Shown here: piece after piece, positions 1 to 5,416 of the stretch | Numbering within the stretch: the first letter of the stretch is position 1 | Layout: each line of letters starts with the position of its first letter | Assembly (NCBI GenBank): GCA_003225515.1 | Contig: QIAK01000338.1 | Span: 598 to 8,177, forward strand | Direction of reading: 5' to 3' | Length of the DNA stretch: 7,580 nt | Source of the DNA: Acidobacteriota bacterium | GTDB taxonomy: Bacteria; Acidobacteriota; Terriglobia; Terriglobales; Acidobacteriaceae | Position numbers and translations under genes: made by a program | Notes under the pieces: model-generated | Seen by the model: the letters and a program-made list of their open reading frames with translations, nothing else | What the model was told of the DNA's origin: nothing | The model's database searches: none

Positions 1-255
1 GTTGTGCGCAATCATCTCGCGCAGGGGCTGATAGCCTTCGGTTGTGCCGTACTGCAGGGCCTGGGCACCGTGGTCAGAGAGAACTTTGTGGCAGGCTTCT
101 TCGAAGCGTTTCACCGGAAAGACATCGGGGGCGGGGAGTCCGCCGGCAAACGAGATGATCTCGGGTTTCTGCGTGACCTTCAGAAGTTCACGAATCGCGG
201 AACTCTTCACACCCAGCGTTCGTTGTGCGTAACGCAAGTTCCAGAGCGTGGACAT
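1..255 (-). CDS. PLP-dependent aminotransferase, class I/II fold (N-terminal fragment, cut by window edge)
   Basis: Reading the minus strand from the ATG at 255-253 gives an open 85-codon frame that continues past the left edge. The protein begins MSTLWNLRYAQRTLGVKSSA, then has ISFAGGLPAPDVFP (residues 34-47) and ALQYGTTEGYQPLREMIA (66-83). These two blocks are the hallmark N-terminal substrate/cofactor-loop segments of fold-type I aminotransferases of the 2-aminoadipate transaminase (LysN) and MocR-like group, cytosolic enzymes that move an amino group from an amino acid to a 2-oxo acid through PLP. The Schiff-base lysine and most of the PLP site lie outside the window, so the substrate cannot be named. 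The start is well supported: a GGAGG (complement of 265-269) lies 9 nt upstream of the ATG. The gene is transcribed away from gap and shares its upstream region. I am confident of the family and unsure of the specific reaction. Confidence 0.85.
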   Translation of the reverse strand, partial: MSTLWNLRYAQRTLGVKSSAIRELLKVTQKPEIISFAGGLPAPDVFPVKRFEEACHKVLSDHGAQALQYGTTEGYQPLREMIAHN

Positions 256-264
256 GCGTGAAAG

Positions 265-269
265 CCTCC
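265..269 (-). promoter_or_regulatory. Ribosome binding site of the aminotransferase
   Basis: On the minus strand this reads GGAGG, 9 nt before the ATG at 255-253. It fixes the start of the left-hand gene. Confidence 0.7.
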
Positions 270-290
270 AACTGGCGTCTCGCATTTGCC

Positions 291-308
291 TGTGGCGGCG
301 CGACGCCG
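291..308. repeat. Short GC-rich hairpin sequence
   Basis: TGTGGCGG at 291-298 leads into a small inverted repeat, CGGCG (296-300) - CGA - CGCCG (304-308). The opening TGTGGCG is the same as the outer end of the large palindrome at 1624-1697, so this may be a decayed half copy of a similar element. It is short enough to be chance in GC-rich DNA. Confidence 0.25.
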
Positions 309-340
309 GCGCTACTTGATTAGCTTACCAGCCTTCTTCT

Positions 341-396
341 TGGCTCTTGGCTGTTTGCTCTTTGCTCTTTGCTCTTTGCTCTTCGCTCTTCGCTAT
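341..396. repeat. 7-bp tandem repeat (TNGCTNT, eight units)
   Basis: Eight consecutive heptamers read TGGCTCT, TGGCTGT, TTGCTCT four times, TCGCTCT and TCGCTAT. The four central units are identical and the flanking ones differ by one or two bases, as expected for an array that grows and shrinks by slippage and decays at its edges. The array sits between the divergently transcribed aminotransferase and gap genes. No reading frame runs through it with a credible start, so it is non-coding. Confidence 0.9.
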
Positions 397-456
397 TTCC
401 GCTGTGTTATTACACGATGCTTACGATTGGGAGGCAATGATGAGGATCGCGGACGG

Positions 457-474
457 ATGTGATGGGGATCACAT
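457..474. promoter_or_regulatory. CRP/FNR-type operator candidate upstream of gap
   Basis: The sequence ATGTGATGGGGATCACAT is a perfect inverted repeat with 7-bp arms (457-463 and 468-474) around GGGG. It contains TGTGA-N6-TCACA exactly (458-462 and 469-473), the consensus core of E. coli CRP sites, and the right arm continues into TTT as in the extended consensus. It lies 166 nt upstream of the gap start in a divergent promoter region, a natural place for a regulator of central carbon metabolism. A TGTAAT at 507-512 could be a -10 element about 53 bp downstream of the site centre, which is not one of the classical CRP spacings. The identity of the regulator is inference. Confidence 0.5.
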
Positions 475-546
475 TTTGCGATGTCGTGCGCGAAGGCTCC
501 CACTTCTGTAATGGAATCGAGGGTGCTCGGAAGTAGTTCCGGATCG

Positions 547-576
547 TTTACGTCGAGAAGCCTTCCCTGCTAACAT
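547..576 (+). promoter_or_regulatory. Weak sigma-70-like promoter candidate for gap
   Basis: TTTACG (547-552) and TAACAT (571-576) each match four of six consensus bases of the -35 and -10 elements, with an 18-bp spacer. Transcription would begin near 583, about 57 nt before the gap ATG. Matches of this quality are common by chance. Confidence 0.25.
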
Positions 577-630
577 CATAGGTTTACTACTCGGTCGCAA
601 ACGAATCTGTTCACACCTTCATAAATTTAC

Positions 631-635
631 GGAGG
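631..635 (+). promoter_or_regulatory. Ribosome binding site of gap
   Basis: GGAGG followed by AAAC precedes the ATG at 640. This strong Shine-Dalgarno sequence fixes the start of the glyceraldehyde-3-phosphate dehydrogenase frame. Confidence 0.75.
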
Positions 636-639
636 AAAC

Positions 640-1613
640 ATGGCAATCAAAGTTGGCATCAATGGCTTCGGAAGAATTGGCCGCAATGTTTTGCGCGCTT
701 CGCTCAAGGATTCGAACCTGGACTTCGTAGCAGTCAACGATCTGACGGATCCGAAAACGCTGGCCCACCTTTTGAAGTATGACTCGGTTCTGGGGAACCT
801 TCCGAACCAGGTTTCCGCGGGTCCGGACAGCATTACGGTGGATGACAAGACCATTAAGGTATTCAAAGAGAAAGATCCGGCTGCGCTGCCCTGGGAATCT
901 GTGGGCGCGCAGGTTGTGATTGAGTCTACCGGCCGCTTTACCGATGCTAATGACGCCAAGAAGCACATGCGGGGATCGGTGAAGAAGGTCATCATCTCGG
1001 CTCCGGCAAAGAATGAAGACATCACGCTGGTCTTGGGCGTGAATCATGAAAAATATGATGGCGCGAAGCATCATGTGATTTCGAACGCCTCATGCACCAC
1101 AAATTGCCTGGCGCCGGTGGCGAAAGTTATTCAGGACACATTCGGTATCGTCAGCGGCACCATGACCACGATTCACTCCTACACCAACGATCAGGTAATT
1201 CTGGATTTTCCCCACAAGGATTTGCGGCGCGCGCGGGCCGCAGCATTATCGATGATTCCGACCACGACCGGAGCCGCTAAGGCGCTCAAGTTGGTTATTC
1301 CGGAACTGGGTGGCAAGATCGATGGCTTTTCGATGCGCGTGCCGACGAAAAGAAGACGACCAAGGAAGAAGTAAATGCGGCGTTGAAGAAAGCGACCGAG
1401 TCAGGGCCGTTGAAGGGATACCTGGGATATGAAGAGCATGAACTGGTATCGTCCGATTTCAAGGGTAACCCGCTATCTTCAATCGTGGACGCGCCTTGCA
1501 CCATGGTGGTCGGGGGCAACTGCGTGAAGGTGATCTCCTGGTACGACAATGAATGGGGATACTCCTGCCGCGTGCGAGATTTGATCAACTACATCGGCAG
1601 CAAGGGCCTGTAA
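640..1613 (+). pseudogene. gap: Type I glyceraldehyde-3-phosphate dehydrogenase, frame broken by an internal deletion
   Basis: GAPDH converts glyceraldehyde 3-phosphate, phosphate and NAD+ to 1,3-bisphosphoglycerate in the cytosol. Frame one (640-1374) shows the NAD-binding start KVGINGFGRIGRNV, the catalytic SNASCTTNC (Cys152), TIHSYTND (His179), PTTTGAAKA (208-216) and ends the family match at MRVPT (232-236), then runs into a basic tail and stops at 1374. The C-terminal family sequence resumes in another frame from about 1347: EKKTTKEEVNAALKKA, then SSDFKGNP, SWYDNEWGYSCRV and the natural stop at 1613. The segment expected between them (PTPTVSVVDLT-like) is absent. The two parts sum to about 324 residues against a usual ~335, so 10-12 codons are missing. 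The frame change requires a loss of 3n+1 bases, so 31, 34 or 37 nt. Without it this would be an ordinary gap heading the glycolytic operon. It is either a real disruption, with another gap elsewhere, or a sequence/assembly error. Confidence 0.88.
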
Positions 1614-1623
1614 GGTTTTATGT

Positions 1624-1697
1624 TGTGGCGCGGGCGCCCTCGCCCGCGCAAATCCTATGGGTGCTACAGGCACGCGGGCGAGGGCGCCCGCGCCACA
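1624..1697. repeat. Large perfect inverted repeat (REP-like palindrome) between gap and pgk
   Basis: The 25-nt left arm (1624-1648, beginning TGTGGCGCGGGCGCC) is the exact reverse complement of the right arm (1673-1697), around a 24-nt loop. The arms are almost entirely G and C. The transcript would fold into a very stable hairpin of 25 uninterrupted pairs. No T-run follows the right arm, so it does not look like a classical intrinsic terminator; it resembles dispersed REP/MITE-like palindromes. Its place between gap and pgk could protect mRNA ends or separate expression of the two genes, which is inference. The open frame extending upstream of pgk runs through this palindrome and is not coding there. 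Confidence 0.9.
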
Positions 1698-1732
1698 TTT
1701 CAGTCATCTGCGATCGACAAGGACGACCAGCC

Positions 1733-2944
1733 ATGTCCAAGCTGTCCATTCGTGATCTCCCCCTCAACGGAAACCGCATTTTTATGCGCGTCGACTTCAA
1801 CGTGCCGCTCGATGACGGGCGCGTAATGGACGATACCCGCATCCGCGAAACGCTGCCCACCATCGAATACGCTTTGCGCCACGGCGCGCGCCTGATCCTC
1901 GCCTCGCATCTTGGCCGGCCCAAAGGCAAGCCAAACTCGAAAATGAGTTTGAAGCCGGTCGCGGAACGGCTGCGAATGCTGCTCGACAAAGAACTGGCCC
2001 GCGGCGAGAACGTAGGATTCTGTCCTGAATGCGTTGGACCCGAGGCCGAGGAAGTCGCGAGCCAACTCGAAAAGGGCCAGACCCTGCTGCTCGAAAACCT
2101 ACGTTTCCATACCGAAGAAGAAGCCAATGACGAGCACTTTTCCAGGCAACTGGCCAAGCTGGCCGAGTTTTATGTGAACGACGCTTTTGGCACCGCGCAT
2201 CGCGCCCACGCATCGACGGTCGGCATGACGAAGTTCATGAAGCAATCCGCCGCCGGACTGCTGATGGAGAAGGAACTCAAGTATCTGGGCACAGCTCTGG
2301 AGCATCCGGAAAAACCTTTTGTGGCGATTCTGGGCGGCGCCAAGGTGGGCGACAAGATTGGCGTAATCCGAAACCTGATGGATAAAGTCGATGCGCTGAT
2401 TATCGGCGGAGGCATGGCCTACACATTTCTCAAGGCCCAGGGACACGAAATTGGCAAATCGCTGCTGGAATCGGACAAGGTCGATCTCGCAAAGCAGTTG
2501 CTGGCCGAAGCGAAGAAACGGAATTTGAAGTTCCTGTTGCCCATAGACCATGTGGTGGCCATGAAACCGGAGGCCAATGCCGTAGTGCAACAGATCGGCG
2601 AAGGCCAGCCGATTCCCGCCGACAAAATGGCGCTCGACATCGGGCCGAAGACCATTGAACTGTTTTCCGAGGAAATCTCGACGGCGCGAACCATTGTGTG
2701 GAACGGTCCGATGGGAGTGTTTGAGGTTCCGGGATTCTCGCGCGGGACGTTCCAGCTCGCACACGCGGTGGCCGACAACGGCGGAGCGATTTCAATTGTA
2801 GGCGGTGGCGATTCGGTAGCGGCCGTCCATGCCGCCAACGTCGCCGACAAGATGACCCACATTTCCACCGGAGGCGGCGCGTCGCTGGAGTTCCTGGAAG
2901 GCAAGAGACTGCCGGGAGTCGAAGCGCTCACGGCTAAGAAATAG
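1733..2944 (+). CDS. pgk: Phosphoglycerate kinase
   Basis: PGK transfers phosphate between 1,3-bisphosphoglycerate and ADP, the first ATP-yielding step of glycolysis, as a cytosolic monomer. The 403-residue product has the family's usual length and shows its motifs in order: RVDFNVP (19-25), DDTRIR (33-38), SHLGRPKG (58-65), LLENLRFH (119-126), NDAFGTAHRAHAS (149-161), the nucleotide-binding GGAKVGDKI (201-209), GGGMAYTF (225-232), WNGPMGVFE (323-331), GGGDS (357-361) and the C-terminal STGGGASLEFLEG (378-390). The frame is open from 1553, but the ATG at 1733 gives the normal N-terminus MSKLSIRDLPLNG and has AAGGA nine nt upstream; the longer version would translate the palindrome. It lies 119 nt after gap and 52 nt before the macro-domain gene on the same strand, presumably one operon. 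Nothing essential is missing. Confidence 0.97.
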   Translation: MSKLSIRDLPLNGNRIFMRVDFNVPLDDGRVMDDTRIRETLPTIEYALRHGARLILASHLGRPKGKPNSKMSLKPVAERLRMLLDKELARGENVGFCPECVGPEAEEVASQLEKGQTLLLENLRFHTEEEANDEHFSRQLAKLAEFYVNDAFGTAHRAHASTVGMTKFMKQSAAGLLMEKELKYLGTALEHPEKPFVAILGGAKVGDKIGVIRNLMDKVDALIIGGGMAYTFLKAQGHEIGKSLLESDKVDLAKQLLAEAKKRNLKFLLPIDHVVAMKPEANAVVQQIGEGQPIPADKMALDIGPKTIELFSEEISTARTIVWNGPMGVFEVPGFSRGTFQLAHAVADNGGAISIVGGGDSVAAVHAANVADKMTHISTGGGASLEFLEGKRLPGVEALTAKK

Positions 2945-2985
2945 GACCTCGGACCTTGGACTTCGGACGTCGGCCTTCGAACGGC
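2944..2985. repeat. 7-bp degenerate tandem repeat (GGACNTY-like) between pgk and the macro gene
   Basis: Immediately after the pgk stop codon the sequence has period 7: GGACCTC, GGACCTT, GGACTTC, GGACGTC, GGCCTTC, GAACGGC. The first four units share GGAC and differ at one or two places; the last two are more degraded. It fills almost the whole 52-nt space before the next start. It has the same period as the array at 341-396 but a different unit. Confidence 0.75.
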
Positions 2986-2996
2986 GAGTCTCGCAG

Positions 2997-3644
2997 ATGA
3001 AACATCATGGACAAGAAGTGACCTTCTTGGAAACCGGCGTGCAGACTCCCACAGTTCGGCTCGTGCTTGACAGCGGAAAAGCGATTGAAATCTGCGGACC
3101 AGCCAACATCGCTGCGGAAACGACCGATGCGATCGTGAATGCCGCGAACTCTTCTCTGCTGGGTGGTGGGGGAGTAGACGGAGCGATCCACCGCGCCGGA
3201 GGGCCTGCGATCCTGGCCGAGTGCCGCCAGCTCGTCAGCAAAATTGGAACCCTGCCTGCCGGGCGGGCGGTTATCACCACAGGCGGCCAGCTCTCGGCAA
3301 AATACGTAATTCATACAGTCGGCCCCATTTATCGCGGAGGCGAAGGCGGAGAGGCAGAGACGCTGGCGAACTGTCACCGCGAATCGATTCGCCTAGCTGA
3401 CGAACATAATCTTTCATCGCTTGCATTTCCTGCGATCTCCACAGGCGCATACGGATATCCCGTGGCCGAAGCAGCGCCGATCGCGATTTCAGCCACGCTC
3501 GATGCCCTCGCTGCCTCGACGCATGTAAAGCTGTGCCGATTCGTGCTTTTTGACATCTCCACCCGGCGCGCCTACGAGCGTGCCGCCGAAAAATTTCATC
3601 GTTCGAACACTACTTCATTCCGCATTCAAAAGGCTCACTCATGA
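2997..3644 (+). CDS. Macro-domain protein (ADP-ribose-binding, probable O-acetyl-ADP-ribose deacetylase type)
   Basis: The 215-residue product contains one macro domain from about residue 29 to 200. Recognised parts are TDAIVNAANSSLLGGGGVDGAIHRAGG (43-69, the ADP-ribose loop; Asn48, Asn51, Asp61 and His65 fall where MacroD/YmdB-type hydrolases carry catalytic and ligand residues), LPAGRAVITTGG (86-97), YVIHTVGPIY (103-112) and the phosphate-binding loop FPAISTGAYGYP (144-155). Enzymes of this type remove ADP-ribose from proteins or the acetyl group from O-acetyl-ADP-ribose in the cytosol. Residues 1-28 are an extra N-terminal strand without a recognised motif. The ATG at 2997 has only a weak GGCGAG upstream. 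The stop overlaps the tpiA start as ATGA (3641-3644), so the two are probably translationally coupled. Its place between pgk and tpiA is unexpected. The family is certain; the substrate is not. Confidence 0.9.
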   Translation: MKHHGQEVTFLETGVQTPTVRLVLDSGKAIEICGPANIAAETTDAIVNAANSSLLGGGGVDGAIHRAGGPAILAECRQLVSKIGTLPAGRAVITTGGQLSAKYVIHTVGPIYRGGEGGEAETLANCHRESIRLADEHNLSSLAFPAISTGAYGYPVAEAAPIAISATLDALAASTHVKLCRFVLFDISTRRAYERAAEKFHRSNTTSFRIQKAHS

Positions 3645-4390
3645 GAACAAAGGTAATGGCCGCCAACTGGAAGATGTACAAGACTCCTAACCAGGCTCGC
3701 GATTTTTTCCGCGACTTCCTGCCCCTTGTCTCCGGGCACGAGCGTGACGAAATAGTCGTGTGCCCGCCCTTTCTGGATTTGCCCGCATCTGTGGAGGCAG
3801 CGAAAGGATCGAATGTCTCCATCGGCGGACAAAATGTTCACTGGAAGGAAGAAGGAGCGTTCACGGGCGAGACCTCGGCGGCACAGTTGCTGGCGTTGGG
3901 CGTGACCCATGTGATCATCGGCCACTCGGAGCGGCGCCAGTATTTTGGTGAAACCGACGACACAGTGAACCTGCGTCTGAAAGCCGCATTGGAAGCGGGA
4001 CTCATCCCGATCTGCTGTGTGGGCGAAGTGCTGGAGGAGCGTGAGGCGGGACTCACAGACGACGTTCTCCGCCGGCAGTGCGTGCGAGCATTCCACGCCC
4101 TATCAGCGAAAAAAGCGGCGAAGCTGGTGGTCGCGTATGAGCCGGTCTGGGCGATTGGCACGGGCAAGACCGCAACTCCTGAACTCGCAGCCGAAGCTCA
4201 TGCAGTAATCCGGCGCGAAGCCAGCGAAATTTTCGGTGAAGAGTTCGCCGGGAAGTTGCGGATTCTATACGGCGGATCAGTGAAGCCAGATAATGCGACG
4301 GCGCTGATGTCCCAGGAAGAGATTGATGGCGCGCTCGTAGGTGGAGCGTCGCTGGATGCGAAGTCGTTCGCCGCGATTGTCAAGTACTGA
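3641..4390 (+). CDS. tpiA: Triose-phosphate isomerase
   Basis: TpiA interconverts dihydroxyacetone phosphate and glyceraldehyde 3-phosphate in the cytosol, usually as a dimeric TIM barrel. The 249-residue product is full length. It shows AANWKMYK with Asn9 and Lys11, the electrophilic His95 in IIGHSERRQYFGE (92-104), the catalytic base Glu167 in VAYEPVWAIGTGKTA (164-178; the GTGK part is the mobile loop), YGGSVKP (210-216) and the phosphate-binding GALVGGASL (230-238). The start is the ATG that overlaps the stop of the macro-domain gene by four bases, giving the expected MRTKVMAANWKM N-terminus with no separate strong Shine-Dalgarno, which fits translational coupling. It closes the glycolytic cluster. 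The secG gene found after tpiA in many bacteria is absent here. Confidence 0.97.
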   Translation: MRTKVMAANWKMYKTPNQARDFFRDFLPLVSGHERDEIVVCPPFLDLPASVEAAKGSNVSIGGQNVHWKEEGAFTGETSAAQLLALGVTHVIIGHSERRQYFGETDDTVNLRLKAALEAGLIPICCVGEVLEEREAGLTDDVLRRQCVRAFHALSAKKAAKLVVAYEPVWAIGTGKTATPELAAEAHAVIRREASEIFGEEFAGKLRILYGGSVKPDNATALMSQEEIDGALVGGASLDAKSFAAIVKY

Positions 4391-4444
4391 GAGGGGCGGA
4401 AGCTTATCCCAGCCATCTATGGCACGTCAGTTAAGACAGCACCC

Positions 4445-4479
4445 GGGGGACATTTCTAATGTGGTATGACAGGGGGACA
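4445..4479. repeat. GGGGGACA direct repeat, possible remnant of an insertion-sequence end
   Basis: GGGGGACA occurs at 4445-4452 and again at 4472-4479, 27 bp apart, with ATTTCTAATGTGGTATGACA between them. Repeated GGGGGACATTT-type motifs are reminiscent of the ends of some transposase-bearing elements, but no transposase remnant or paired end was found. It is recorded as a possible scar only. Confidence 0.25.
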
Positions 4480-4588
4480 CGCGACATTGACAATTCGGCC
4501 CCTTGACAGGCAAACTACCGCATTCGCTGGGAATCGGTTCCAGCGAGAGCCTGTGGGTGGCGGGAAAGCGGAATCGCCGTCCAGGCCG

Positions 4589-4594
4589 TATAAT
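4589..4594 (+). promoter_or_regulatory. Consensus -10 element upstream of the anti-sigma kinase gene
   Basis: A perfect TATAAT lies 24 nt before the ATG at 4613. No good -35 element is at the usual distance; two TTGACA hexamers at 4487-4492 and 4503-4508 are too far upstream. Transcription would begin near 4601, leaving a leader of only 12-18 nt with no Shine-Dalgarno. Confidence 0.35.
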
Positions 4595-4612
4595 CGCTGC
4601 GACACTTCGTCC

Positions 4613-5065
4613 ATGGCCATGACCGAGCAACGGGTCTCGTACACGCTCGACTCCTCGTTGGAGACGATCGACAATGCGGAGGAGAAGGCCACAAGAATCG
4701 CGACGGAACTCGGCTTTCCCGACGATGAAATCATGCAGATTTCCATGGCCGTGCGTGAGGGCGCGGTCAATGCCGTGTTACACGGCAATGCATATGCCCC
4801 GGACAAGAAGGTTGTCCTCGCGTTTGAGCGCACCGGCAGCGATCTGATCATCACCATACAAGACCAGGGTACGGGAATGGATCTGAGCAAAATTCCCAAT
4901 CCCCTGGCGCCGGAGAATCTGCTCAAAACGTCGGGGCGCGGAATTTTTCTTATGCGCTCGTTTATGGATGTGGTCGAAATTCGGCCCACCAATACGGGCA
5001 CTGAACTCAAATTAATCAAGCACGTCCACGGGCCAACCGCGGGCGGCAAGGAGGCTTCCAAGTGA
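4613..5065 (+). CDS. RsbW-like anti-sigma factor serine kinase (HATPase domain)
   Basis: The protein, 150 residues from the ATG at 4613 or 148 from the ATG at 4619, is a single GHKL/HATPase_c domain of the RsbW/SpoIIAB family. These cytosolic kinases hold a sigma factor, or another partner, inactive and phosphorylate a STAS antagonist. Numbering from the second Met, the N box is AVREGAVNAVLHGNAY (44-59), the G1 box DQGTGMD (82-88) and the G2 box TSGRGIFLMRSFMD (104-117), so the ATP site looks complete. The frame is open from 4466, but those extra residues resemble no family member; MAMTEQRVSYTLDSS is the natural N-terminus. No Shine-Dalgarno is visible at either ATG. The TGA stop overlaps the GTG start of the STAS gene. 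No sigma factor gene is nearby, so the target is unknown. Confidence 0.88.
   Translation: MAMTEQRVSYTLDSSLETIDNAEEKATRIATELGFPDDEIMQISMAVREGAVNAVLHGNAYAPDKKVVLAFERTGSDLIITIQDQGTGMDLSKIPNPLAPENLLKTSGRGIFLMRSFMDVVEIRPTNTGTELKLIKHVHGPTAGGKEASK
5048..5054 (+). promoter_or_regulatory. Ribosome binding site that decides the STAS start
   Basis: AAGGAGG inside the end of the kinase gene lies 7 nt before the GTG at 5062 but 13 nt before the in-frame ATG at 5068. The spacing favours GTG as the start. Confidence 0.65.
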
Positions 5066-5388
5066 GCATGAAGGTTGGTAGTCGGCAGGTGGATGGAGTC
5101 ACGATTGTGGATTGCAGCGGTCGCATTACCCTGGGCGAAGGCAGCGTTATTCTGCGCGATACCGTGCGCGACCTGCTGTCGAAGGGGAACAAGAAGATTG
5201 TCCTGAATCTCCAGGATGTCAACTACATTGACAGCTCGGGGATCGGTGAACTGGTCAGCGCCTTCACGACCAGCAAAAACCTGCTCAACCTCACCAAGAA
5301 AGTCCACGACCTGCTGCAGATCACCAAGCTCTACACCGTCTTCGACGTGAAAGACGACGAAGCATCTGCGGTCAAGTCGTTCAAGTAA
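5062..5388 (+). CDS. STAS-domain anti-sigma factor antagonist (RsbV/SpoIIAA-like), with a short core deletion
   Basis: This 108-residue STAS protein is the expected partner of the upstream kinase: unphosphorylated, it binds the kinase and frees its target. VNYIDSSGIGELVSAF (53-68) carries the phosphorylatable serine, Ser58, in the conserved DSSG. LLNLTKKVHDLLQITKLYTVF (74-94) is the C-terminal strand-helix segment. Between them the protein reads TTSKN-LLNL. From DSSGxG to the helix end there are 28 residues, against 34 in B. subtilis SpoIIAA as I recall that sequence. Six residues are missing where family members have a Gly-Gly turn and the start of a core strand. The deletion is in frame (18 nt), so the protein is translated through. 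The start is GTG 5062, overlapping the kinase stop as GTGA. Whether the shortened fold still works is unknown. Confidence 0.9.
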   Translation: MSMKVGSRQVDGVTIVDCSGRITLGEGSVILRDTVRDLLSKGNKKIVLNLQDVNYIDSSGIGELVSAFTTSKNLLNLTKKVHDLLQITKLYTVFDVKDDEASAVKSFK

Positions 5389-5416
5389 TCGCGCCCCTTT
5401 CCTCATAGAATCCAGG

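Larger units (their letters stand above)
256..639. other. Divergent intergenic region between aminotransferase and gap
   Basis: This 384-nt stretch has no convincing gene. It holds the ribosome binding sites of both flanking genes, a small GC hairpin, the heptamer array, the CRP/FNR-type palindrome and a weak sigma-70-like promoter. Because the flanking genes diverge, any operator here could serve either one. A 23-codon frame at 440-511 behind GGGAGG was considered and not accepted as a gene. Confidence 0.8.

Noticed and set aside
4..261. 85-residue plus-strand frame at the left edge
   Set aside because: It is antisense to the aminotransferase start, which has family motifs and a proper ribosome binding site.
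440..511. 23-codon frame (MRIADGCDGD...) behind GGGAGG at 429-434, a possible leader peptide of gap
   Set aside because: It overlaps the CRP-like palindrome, has no recognisable feature, and a Shine-Dalgarno-like match in a 380-nt spacer is easily chance. Conservation in relatives would be needed.
1374..1383. Programmed ribosomal frameshift in gap
   Set aside because: About 10-12 conserved residues are absent from both frames, so a frame shift alone would not restore the enzyme.
1553..1732. Upstream extension of the pgk frame by 60 codons
   Set aside because: It overlaps the end of gap and reads through the GC palindrome; the ATG at 1733 gives the normal PGK N-terminus and family length.
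2099..2764. 221-residue open frame antisense to pgk
   Set aside because: It is a shadow of pgk, with no motif and no start signal.
4487..4531. Promoters built on the two TTGACA hexamers (4487-4492 and 4503-4508)
   Set aside because: No acceptable -10 element lies 16-18 bp downstream of either one (GCAAAC and GCTGGG).
4466..4612. N-terminal extension of the kinase frame (49 residues)
   Set aside because: The residues do not resemble the RsbW family, the region holds a consensus -10 element, and the domain begins right after the ATGs at 4613/4619.
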